Below are positions 1 through 11,182 of a DNA stretch of 64,000 bases, one piece after another. A model generated the notes under the pieces. The model saw only the letters and a list, made by a program, of their open reading frames with translations. It had not been told where the DNA came from and ran no database searches. Each line of letters opens with the position of its first letter. Position 1 is the stretch's first letter. The stretch covers positions 41,165,079-41,229,078 of the forward strand of contig NW_023998414.1 of the NCBI RefSeq assembly GCF_014805625.2, read 5' to 3'. The stretch is from Glossina fuscipes. Taxonomy: Eukaryota; Arthropoda; Insecta; Diptera; Glossinidae. Both the position numbers and the translations under genes were made by a program.

Positions 1-326
1 TGTTTCTAAACTTTATAATTGTCCTCGAAAGTTCGGCATAATTTTCCGTTTCACTTTATAAAAATTTTTCAACCTAATTTTGGTTTTTATTTTGTTTTAT
101 GTTTTATTGTTATTCTTATTTTTTTTTATTTTGTTTTTTTTTTTTTTTAATTTTAACCTAAGTGAAAATAAACTTTTGTAGTAAAACTTTGTTTTGCCAA
201 AGAGTTAAAAATGTTTGCAAAGCTCACTATAACCGTCTGAGCTGAATTAAAAAAAGTTTAACATAAAATCGTGTGAAAGTGTTTTGACAGTTAACATTGA
301 TGAAAGCTGAAGACGCAAAAGAAACC

Positions 327-363
<37 letters not shown>

Positions 364-1139
364 ATAAAAAAACCGGAAATGACGAACAAAGTTGTATTAC
401 TTTCCATAAAAATTAATTGATAAACTTTGATAAAACATATAACTGGTAGCTGGTGGTGTGTCAAATGGCTGCGGAGAGGCGGCGCAAATGATTATGAAGT
501 CAGTGCTCTCCGCAAAAACTTAAAAGTGTAAAATATATATGCATTTTTTTTTTTTTTTTTTTTTTAACTAACAAAAAGAAAGTTAGGGCGAAATTAGAAT
601 TCCATGTTTGGCTGGTTGGCACAGTTGGTGAAAAAGTTACGACGGCGCGTTAAGCAAAGTTTTTTTTTTTTTTTGTCGTCGTTGTTGCTATATTGTTGTT
701 TGAAAACTCCAAGTTCGGATGGGTGCAAAACTTGCAGCCAAACCAAAGACTTTTGAGACGTCCTTGAAAACTTATTTAAAAGAAAGTTTAGACGAGAATA
801 CACATACCAAACACATACATTCTTAAGTTTTTCCAACTCTTTTTTCTTTTTTTTTTTTTTTTTTTTCTTTCGCAGTCAGTAGGAAGTGAATAAGATATAA
901 AGAAAAACGTACAAGTTTTTAATTGGATTTAAAAAAAAAAAAAAAACAAAAAAAACGAAAAACAAATAAATAAATAAATAAATAAATAAATAAAAGCAAT
1001 AGCAAAACGTAACTAAAACTTTTGTAAGCGTCGGGAGAGAACAGTTAGGTGTGTAGAAGTAAATTGAAAAGAAATCAATATTGTGTAAACATTGGGAATA
1101 CTTATTATTGTTTGCCTCAACGAACCTGAGCCTACGTAC
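1..1139. other. 3' intron of the MYT1-like gene (partial), A/T-run rich
   Basis: No exon was found on either strand. It holds a 31-base A run (331-361), several T runs and an (AAAT)n tract (964-994). It also holds seven AAACTTT/AAAGTTT heptamers, at 8, 170, 184, 253, 422, 783 and 1016. Short ORFs here are low-complexity. Confidence 0.6.
331..361. repeat. 31-base A run
   Basis: Uninterrupted A run on the plus strand. Confidence 0.9.
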
Positions 1140-1471
1140 CCTATCGCTAGTGTTCAATTGTGACTCCATGGCATTTATGTCTGACTTCAGGCGCAGCATC
1201 TGCGATTCAACCCGCGCATTCTCTCGCTGCAACTCGGAGATTTCCGCTTCTAAGGTATTAAGATCTTCCGAGCTTGGTTCGGTGCGTCCGTCACTTGTTG
1301 CAGTGTTAATGCCATTACCGGTCGTTGATGTCGAGTGCATACCGTCCGGTATAATTGAAGAGCCTGTCGAAGAAACGCTTGAAAGGGCCGACGAACTGCT
1401 GGCATTGTTGGAAGAGGCGGCGGAAGCTGCAATCGCTGAGCCCACACCAGTCATCATCATATCCATTCCGA
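1140..1471 (-). CDS. Exon 11: Ser-rich segment and C-terminal coiled coil (gene continues off window)
   Basis: The acceptor ctattctttag ends at 1472, and G|TC gives Val1284, then [11 protein letters not shown] Ser/Ala/Thr-rich stretch leads into a heptad-patterned helix, [16 protein letters not shown] and onward to LNTSDR, about 45 residues. A C-terminal coiled coil after the last finger is typical of the MYT1 family. I place the donor at GTACGT (1139-1134), which gives phase 0. A weaker alternative is CAG|GTTCGT (ending at 1126). Beyond that the frame runs into T-rich-encoded Phe/Tyr sequence that is not plausible protein. The closing exon must lie left of position 1, as no candidate was seen between 1 and 1130. 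Confidence 0.85.
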
Positions 1472-4400
1472 CTAAAGAATAGAGAAAAATAATGCGAAAA
1501 TTTGGTTAACTTAAGTTTCATGGCTTGCAGATTAATTGCAATTTCAACAATAAACGTGCGCGTGTGCTAAGAAATTTTAATAAGAGTGTTAAGGAGAGGT
1601 TCGGAATGAAAGAGGATTTTTTTTTTTTTGGTTTCAAAATATTTTTTCAAACTCGCTTACCTTATATATTCGCTTAGGCACTTATTGCGATGTCTTTAAA
1701 AAACTTGAAGCTTTTTTTTATTATTATTATTGTTTTTTTTTTTGGTTTTCTTTTTTCTTTTTTTTTTTCTCTTTTTTTTTTTTTTCTTTAATATCAGGTC
1801 AAGTTGTCTTTTTTAGTCTTTTTCTTTGAAAATTGTTTTGAAGTTTTGTTGGATAGTTATGACACGCATTTTGACTCGTCTGTTTGTTTTTGTTTTTTTA
1901 ATGCTGTTCTATGAACGTATTTTAACATTTTTACAGTAGATATTCGGCACCGATACAAAACGTCGCGTAATCTTAACCAAAAACGCATCATGAAACGAAA
2001 GGAAAAAAAGAATTGAAATAAATTAGAATCAAACGTAATTTTTGGTTTCTTTTTTTTTTTTTTTTTTTTGTTTGTTCTTAAATTTCTTATGTCATTAGAA
2101 TTTTCAATCAAATTTGCATACAAAAATTTTGAAAAAAATTATATTAAAAAACCTAACAATTGAAAAGCAAAAAATAATATAGAAATATAAGTAGTAAGTA
2201 GAACTGAGAATTTTTTTCAAACGTCAACTGAAGAAAAATTTGTTAGCACACGCACACACAACAACACAAGTAAAATTAAATATCATTTAAGTGTTAGTCG
2301 ACAATCTACTCTATAATAATAACTTTGTTGCTACTACTCAATAATCAATTAATTGCTTGCGCAATGCTCTAAAGGAGTCAATGCTTACCTGTATAGCCTT
2401 TAGGATACACCATAGTGACCTCATCAAATTTAGGTTTCTTAATTGCCTGCGAAGCGGAACCGCAGCCTAAAAATGTAAAAGTAGATTCCGGTCAGTGTAT
2501 CGATAAGATGAATAGCGGCAAGATGGCATTTGCTTTTATTACCATCAAATTTCATAGCTGTCGCTGCAGCAACGGCTGCTTTATGCTGCTCTACAGTACC
2601 ACCAGCTTCCAAGACCCGCATCTTATTACGATTAGCGATCGGACAGCCAGAAGCACTAAATTAAATATAAATAAACAAATAAATAAAATTACAATAACTG
2701 ACTTGGCGCCAATATCAAGCTATTTTATACTCGACACCATTATGGCTTACGGGACTTGCGAACGAACAACAGTTATTACCTACCTCCTTTAGATTACTGT
2801 GAAGTATATAATTTGTTCACATCACTAAATTGATTGAATATGCAATTCACTGTAAAATTGGCTCTTTTTTTTTGCCGTATATATCATAACGCGTTCATAA
2901 ATTCATTCATTGGATTCGCTATATGTTTTCTGCTAATTTATGACGAGTATTAGTGCAATGAAAGCTTGCACATTGTAATACCTTGCCTAGGATGACTTTA
3001 TTGATATGACTCAACGCTAATTGTAGACAGCTCAACGCTGGCAAAAATGGATGACATCCACGAGTTGTGTATGTAATATCATAGGGCGTATTTACTTGTG
3101 TGTCGGCTTCGAGTCCAATATCGTTTAAAAATTGTTTAAAAAGCGTCCACTTTTTTATTAGTGATAGACGTTCAATGTAATTAAAGTGTTAAAGGGTCAA
3201 CTTTAAACTAAAGCGATAATGAACTATTGTTCTGAGGAAATGCGCAGACCTCAAACGTTTCGGACACCAAGTTAGAAAATCTTTTTTCTTTTTTTTTGGG
3301 AAGCTATCAGTATCAACAATGGTGCAGAGTACAATCGCTGTATACTTATGGGAATTATTTAAATCTATTGAAAATTACCTCCGATGCGATAAGAATTTAC
3401 CCGTTGAGTGGCCGGAACCATCGCAACCCGGTATTGGACATCTAAGCGTTAGGGCATAACTTGAGAAAAACTTTTTCGAAATTTTCTTCCTAAATTTTGT
3501 AACTTACCTCAGTGGTTCGGAGTCTTGCCCATCTCTAGGCTTGCTTTTGGGTTTGTTGGCACGTGGACAACCGGACAAGCTACGATGGGAAGAATAGTTG
3601 CCGGTAACATGGCCTGAACCGTCGCAGCCTGGTGTCGGACATTTAAGTTCTTGTGAATGTGGCTGCAAGTGATTGCGGTCTGTGCGCGGGCAGCCGGTTA
3701 AGCTATAACAAAGGAAAAACCACTCATTATTAAGCATATTATCGAAAAACTTCATTCTATTCGATTTTAAAGTGTTCAGAGTATTTAAAGAAACTTTTTT
3801 AGTAATACGGTCTCTTTGCTAACATTTTCGGTTTCGTTTTTTTGAAAACTAAAAGAAAAAAGGATAGTATCTTAAAGGTTATAAGCAAATTAGGTTTTCC
3901 ACCATCATCAATAATAACCAGCGTTATTTTTAGGTTTTAGATTAACCTTTACTCTCAAAGGGCTGTAAATTTTACGACTGTCCCGTTTCCAACATAGTCT
4001 AGTTTTGGTCACACATCTTAATATATGTTAAAGTGACTAGGTGTGTATGTAGATGTGTACATGGGTCATACTAACAAAAGAATTTGTTTGCACAACACGA
4101 AATTTTGTTGCATATTTTAAAATATCCTATACATACTTTACTTATTTGCATACACACACACACACACACACACAAACATATATATATATAACCCGAACCC
4201 ATAAATTATCATCATAATAATGTTATAGAATACATTATATGGAAAGCTAGTGGGCACCTTTCCGCCTGCATGTTTGTTTATTTTCGGATAGTAAAGAAAA
4301 TTTCAACTTAACAAAGGAAGTAGTGTACTAACCTATCCTTTGTTTTGTCGTGCTGTGGTATGTGTTGTGGAGGTGGCATTGAGTAGCAGGAAGCCGGACT

Positions 4401-7002
4401 AGTAGAGTAGCCACCCGAAACTGGTGTTGGATATCCGCCTGGACCTACGGCCGTTGCGTAAGGATTGCTACATTGATATGCTGCTGGACCGTAACCATGA
4501 TAGCCGGTTGGGGGATAATCAGATTGCACTACCATACCATAACCAGGATGTGGGGAATAGCCTGTGTCAAATAAAATGAAAAACAAAATATTCGCAAAGG
4601 TTTGTGTTATGGAAAGTGAATTGTCAAAAGCACGGTTATGTGTTCTAAGTAAGAATTATTAAATTAACTTACCGCTGGGATCACGATAACTGTCAATGTA
4701 GTGTGAGCCGCCACTATCTGGAGTTGACTCACGACTGTAAGGCCGGGGGCCACCAATGTGACCCACAAGTCCGAATCCTAAGGGACGAGGAGGGCCACTA
4801 AAATCAACTGGATCCATTGGAGGTGTTCGAGGTGTACCATTTGCCGCTGCCGTAGGCAAACCTGGGCCAAAACCTGGTGGATGCGTTCCCACCACTACAC
4901 CATCCGGATGTGTACCATATTGTGGACTAGTAATAATACTGTGCGGTAATCGAGTAACACTTAAATCCAATGTCTGCCCTTGAGGACTTGGCACTTGTGG
5001 ACTGGCTACATTGGGGCTAGCACCGGGCTGAGGGCTAGTCGTTCCGATGCGCTGATTGTATTGATTATGAGACGCTGGTGAATTGTAGCCGTGTGGACTG
5101 GAGGATGTGACGGAATTTGAAGCCGAGAGATCGACAGCTGGTGCTCCTGAAGGTGAGGGTGAGCCACTCTGTTTAGGTTGCTGCTGTGGCTGTTGTGTGG
5201 ATGTCGATTGTGGTTGGTGGGGCTGTTGCTGTTGTTGTTGTTGCTGATTTTGATATGCTGCAGCTGCAGCGGCTGCTTGTGCGGCAGCCATTTTAACTGA
5301 TAAATTTATGGCCGAGAAACCAGGTGGCAGCGGTCCCATACTTGGGTCGTAATGATACATAGGTCTAGGATAAATGGGACCGCCGTTAGCCATTTCGTCT
5401 TGCTCTACTTTGGCCATCAATAATTGCTGATCTTGCAAGTACTTATGCTGTTGAGCTTGTAAATCATCTGCTGTCTGAGGCAAATACGGATACATATTCC
5501 CAGTTCTTTGACCATTGCAGTTGGGATCGTAGCGCTCGAAAGCAGTACTTAAGCCAGAAACGCCTGCTGCTGTCGACGAATCCACATAGGGAGATGATAC
5601 GCTTGAAGATATCGAAGTTGGCGGATGGGGATCGTAACTGCGAGAACTAGGCGAAAGATTACCACTGTTACCATTGCTGCTAGTTAGCATTTCACTGGTA
5701 AAGGACGTGGGCGGCTTGTTTATTGTTTCACCATTCGATAGCTGTTGATGACCGTAACGTATTTGTTCATATTGTTGCTGTTGCTGTTGTTGTTGTTGTT
5801 GTTGCTCATTTTGTGATTGTTGTGCTTGCTGTGCATGATGATCATTATGGTAGGTATCACCGGCGTCAGAGGATGTGCCATTGCCCGACGGCATCATTAA
5901 ACCGGAAGAATTTTCAATGAAAGGACCGCGTTGTTGATGCAAACTTTGCTGCGAATTGTGTGGACTCTGTTGGTCGCCCATTGTATGCGCCTGCATGCCC
6001 ACATAGCGTGTCATTTCGTTATGTTGTTGTTGTTGCTGTTGTTGTTGCTGTTGAAGAGTTCCGGTTGAATTGTTTGCCGTAGTTTGACCAACATTGGAGG
6101 ACGTATTGTTGGATGAGCCACCGGTAGCGGCATTATTTGTACGCCCCGCAGTATTTGAATCATTCGTCAAATAAGAATGCATTGGACTTTTATTGTATTC
6201 CGTTTTAATATTTGCCACTGGACTGAATTCTGATTTAATAATTGGCATATTGTTGTTGGATGTAGGACTTAATTTGCTGTTGCTGCTATTGCTATTATTA
6301 TGATTAATACACTGGGTATTGTTATTATTGTTGTTGATGTTATTCAAGTACTGATTCGAAGTGATTTTCAATTTTTCCAAATGATGTAAATCTTTACCAC
6401 GCACAGCTGTAATTAAAATACACCAATAAGGGTGGTTAAGCTTAAGCGATATGAAAAGCAGTTGACGATGAGGAATTGGGATTTGAAAAATATATTCAAT
6501 AAACTTAGTTATTTGATGAATGGTTATGTAATTTAGCCGAACCAACCTTCACAAAACTTTTTCTTCTTCTTGTTTTCATCTAAGCTAAAACTGAGAACTT
6601 TTAATTGTTTTTGAGCAAAACCTCTATCAGCTTTGGGACAACCGGACAAACTGCGATGAACATTGCGATGAGGCTGAACATGGCCGCGACCATTGCAACC
6701 AGGAGTGGGGCACTTAATAATTTGCTCATGCAAAGCCAACACTAAGCGTTTTGTTAATAATAAGAAAAAAGAACAAAATCGATTACAATGCTCGTGTTAA
6801 TTAATTAAATGAACGGAATTGGCATCAATCCGTTTTATACAGCATACAGCTAGCTACACATAGTAAGTTAACTCTACATAACGAAGAAACGAAAAGGAGT
6901 GTTGAACCACCTTACCAGAAAATGTTCGAGAGGATGGGAATTTGATAAAAACGAAGAGAGACAGTGTCAGAGAGAGACAGAGAGGCAGAGAGAGATAAAG
7001 AG

Positions 7003-7048
<46 letters not shown>

Positions 7049-10000
7049 CAATAGGGCCAGTTATTAAGGGAAGATTATGAACACAATTCTTTAGTATAAA
7101 CACATTTAAGAATATATTTTACTACTTTCACACACAGAGACATGCTTTCAATTTTCAATTAAATAAAGCTGTTTGTCTTCACTTACATTCTGTTGTAACT
7201 TTATCACGTTTCGGACAACCTGATAAACTATAAAAGATATGCATACATATATAAAAATAGATTAAATTATTTATTCGCTATTCGATGACAAATGAAATAC
7301 CTTCGATGATGTGAATACAAGCCCGTTATGTGACCCTGACCACGACAGTTGGGCGTAGGACATTTATTACCATCTATATATAGGTTTTAAAAAATCTCAT
7401 CAGTGAAAAGCAATCTAACACTGGCAAATTACTTAGAAAAAATTAATGTACGATAAATAATAGAAAAAAACCTGCTTTAATATATAACAAGACCTACACA
7501 CATACAAACAATACGCCAATATGGTCCATCACATCTTCCGATATTGTCCTACAATTTCAACTCAATAAAGGGAAAGCGAAATTTCCTCGCCTACCGCTAT
7601 ATTGATATCTTATGTAATTATCTGATTTCGTTTGCAATGTCCATTAGAGTGTACATGTGCTTCTGAGCGAAAGCGAAATTTCGATTCAGTATCATAATAA
7701 TATTTCAAAGAAACTCTCCAAATGTTATTGACTGGAGACTAGCACGATCGTGATTCCTGTAGTACGCTATCGGCAAATCTCGCAAAACTTATCTCGCGAA
7801 CTTATCTCAATTTATTCGAAGGCATCCAAATCTATGTCGCATATATCGCAGTCGGATAGCTTACATTGCTGCGTAAAGTTTAAACATAACACTTTTCATT
7901 TTAAGAAAATACACTTTGACAAGCTTGCAAGTTGGCCGATAAACTGAGGCCAACTCTTACAAAAATTCGTGGTGATTTGTTTGCATATACGCGGTTGGTA
8001 TACCTTGACTCTTATATGGTGTATACGTAGGCTTTAGCTTTCATCTTTTTATGGAGGTATTTAACAAATGATCTGGAATTCACCACCGATAGCGGAGGCA
8101 AGCAAAGAAAAAGAAAAAAAAATTATTTGAAATGGACTATTATCGCATGCTCGCTCAGGCGAGGTTAAGGTATTCTATTTGCCTCAGGAACTGGATACTA
8201 AAGACTCTTTTGAAAGAGAAAATAAAAAGCGTCTAGGATCAGATTGATGCTCACGATAACGACGCTTATTCAATTTTGTAAAGCGATGGCGGATTAAAGG
8301 TCTTTTTTCTTAACTGAAAAAAAAAAAAAAAAAAAAAAACCGCGCACCGAGATTAATTATATTTTAAAGCTTAGTTTACTATTTTTAATTAATTTAAATA
8401 TTAATTGTTGTTGCAAAATTTTTTTTTATTCTTAAAAGCGATATTATGATACTACGTAGTTTATGTTGCGTTATGTAAGAGCGTATGTGTTGTATTTTGA
8501 GTATGTGTTGTTATCTATTTTTAATATATGTATGTATTTTTTGAAAACACCCGCTTTATTGGATATAAAAATTTATACACGTTGCACAATAGTACAATGC
8601 AAGGAGATGCTTGAAATTCGCAAAATATGTTCACTTCTCGACTTTAGCACGCTTGCTATCTACTTGCTTGTAAGTGTATGCCATATATCACACATGTCAC
8701 ATACACATTAACGAATTTAATAATTTTTAATAAATACTGCTATTGTGCTTATGAGCGAAAAAATATATTTTTTGTAATTACAAAAGTGCAAACAACAAAA
8801 CACTCCATATAAGAAAAAAAAAATAAATTTAATTCATATTTGAAATTATAAGAATGTACTCAGTGCGTATACGAAGTAAAGAGTACATCTTATTAGTTAG
8901 CCACATTTTCTCACTTGCCTCTTTAGTATCATTCAATCCGGATGGATGAGGGCAACGATTATTCATTCTCTGGCTTTGAATACGGTAGAAGGAACTGAGG
9001 ATCTTATTACTTAAGTTTCATTTCAGCGTCGGTGCCGACACATACACAAATACTCTTTTGAAATTGAAACTATGAAGCATAGAGCTAACCAGCGCCGCAT
9101 GCCATATTATCGATGCAGGTTTCAAACAGTGTTGTAGGCATCTTTAAATCCTAAGAGGTTAATTTAACCAGTTGGGCTAGGCATACTTAAATGTACTGGA
9201 AACGCTATATATTAAATGGTTGAAGAATCAGTCTCAATCGAATATAAATTCTTTCATGGCTTTTTACTTAAATATTAATTGATCTTACATGCGCGAAACT
9301 ATGCTCTGAAGTTTGCTGACTTGCTGTGTGCTTGTCTAAAAAAGCAAAAAAAAAAAAAAAAAAAAAAAAAGCAAGAGAAGCAAGAAAAATCTTCTACTAT
9401 TTATACGCATACGCTCTTATATATGCATACATTGAAAATCTCCTACCCTGTAATCTATAAGTGTTCAGTAATTAATTAAAAAGTAAGATACTGCTGTGCG
9501 AGCCGTTGGAAAAAAGCTTCCAATGAACGTCAAGAACTTTTCACAAAATTTTTTCCTAAATAATTAATTAAAATTTGATGGAAAACATTTGCTGAATTAT
9601 TTACTCTATGGAACAAACACACACATATGACTTTACGTTCAAACCCTTACGCACAAGAAGAAAGAAAGACGAAAAAAAAAAAAAAAAAAAAAAAAAGGAA
9701 GAAAAAAAAAAAACCTGTCTACTCGCAAAATAGACACACATGAGAAACAAAAAACAAGGACGGCAATGCGAAAGTGTATCTAATGCGACGCATTCTTATT
9801 AAGAATAATCAAGTGAAAGGAGCAAAGGGTTTTGGTAAAAAATTTTAGAAAATATTTTATACATCAAACATTGAATGCAAGGAAAGCGGTTTGAGATGAG
9901 TTGGGTTTTCAGTGTCACATACATATGATATTTACTCGTCTCTTTCTCTCGCTCTTCCGCTTTTTATATCTTTCTCCCTGTCGTAGCAAGAAAAACTTAA

Positions 10001-11151
10001 CTTATCTTCTAAATTGAATTTAATTAAAACCAAAACACAACAACAAAGAAGTACTCTAAGGTAAACCCTTTGCCTGGCATAAATTACAAAATAAAAAAAG
10101 TCTTGGGTTTTTGTTTTTTTTTTGTTTCTATTTTGAATATTGCGATCTCTTTTACGCACGCACGTTTAAGATAAGCTGTAGACACATTAATCAAAAAAAA
10201 TTTTATGAAATGTCAATCATTTACGACTGTGTATATATATGTGGAAAATATTATCTATTCTAAGTGTTGTGCGTTCGTTCGTTCGTTTGTTCGTTTGCTC
10301 GTTTGTTCGTTGGCACGTTCAGTTCCTTCCACTCCTGGAAAAGCTTTTAAGCTTAATCACTAAAATATTAGCTTAGACAGAAAACTTCGACTAATGACTT
10401 ATTAGTATTTTCTGAAAGGAGAAACTATTTAAAAAGTCATTCAAATTATGCCATGAAAGAATAAATAAATGCGTATGCACACACACTCAATTATACGCAC
10501 ACATATGATAAGTATTGTGCTTATTATTACAACCAGTAATGCTGTCATAATGACAAAATAAATATGCGTAAGTGGTTTTTGGAACGTGCTTTTGTATTTC
10601 AAACTCTTCGTTTACCGCTCTTCTCGCTTATCCGCCTACTTACAACCATTATTATTTTATGCTCTACTATTTATATGAAACTAATAATTTTTGCTTTTCC
10701 ACGCACAACGCACATAACAGCAGACAGTCATGAATGTTATGCACGGAAATTAGTGTATGACAAAATTTTGTTGTTGTTATTATTATTATTGCCGCTGTTG
10801 TTGTATTTAGGGTTTTTGCCTGAATCTCTTGCTCATTCCCAAGTAACATTTCTCCATTTGATAGCTTTAATGTTATGCTTCACTGGCAAGGGTTTCGCTG
10901 TCTTGTTAGCTCATGCTGTTACTCCTTCTTTTAATGTTCATACGTCTTACATGCTATACATGGCAAGAAGGAAGAAATGTCTGTCTGTCTATCAATGTTC
11001 AGTTAGTTTAGGTTTAGGTTTCCAGACAAAAAAAAATTAAAAAATAAAACAAAATAAAACAAAATAAAAAACAAAAACACTTTAAATGTTAGCAAAATGC
11101 GCAAATAATAACAATACTTATAATTACAAAGCGTGTGTTTAAATACGTTTA

Positions 11152-11182
<31 letters not shown>

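Noticed and set aside
1081..1482. 133-codon plus-strand ORF
   Set aside because: It is antisense to exon 11, whose minus-strand reading has correct splice sites and a coiled coil. The plus frame shows no domain.
2415..2792. 125-codon plus-strand ORF
   Set aside because: Antisense to exons 9 and 10 and the intron between them.
6407..6545. 47-codon upstream extension of the giant exon's ORF
   Set aside because: It lies in the 140-bp intron. A good acceptor at 6407 and a phase-matched donor at 6546 join exons 4 and 5 instead.
10564..11040. 158-codon ORF inside intron 1
   Set aside because: Leu/Phe-rich translation of AT-rich DNA with no domain and no splice support. Probably chance.
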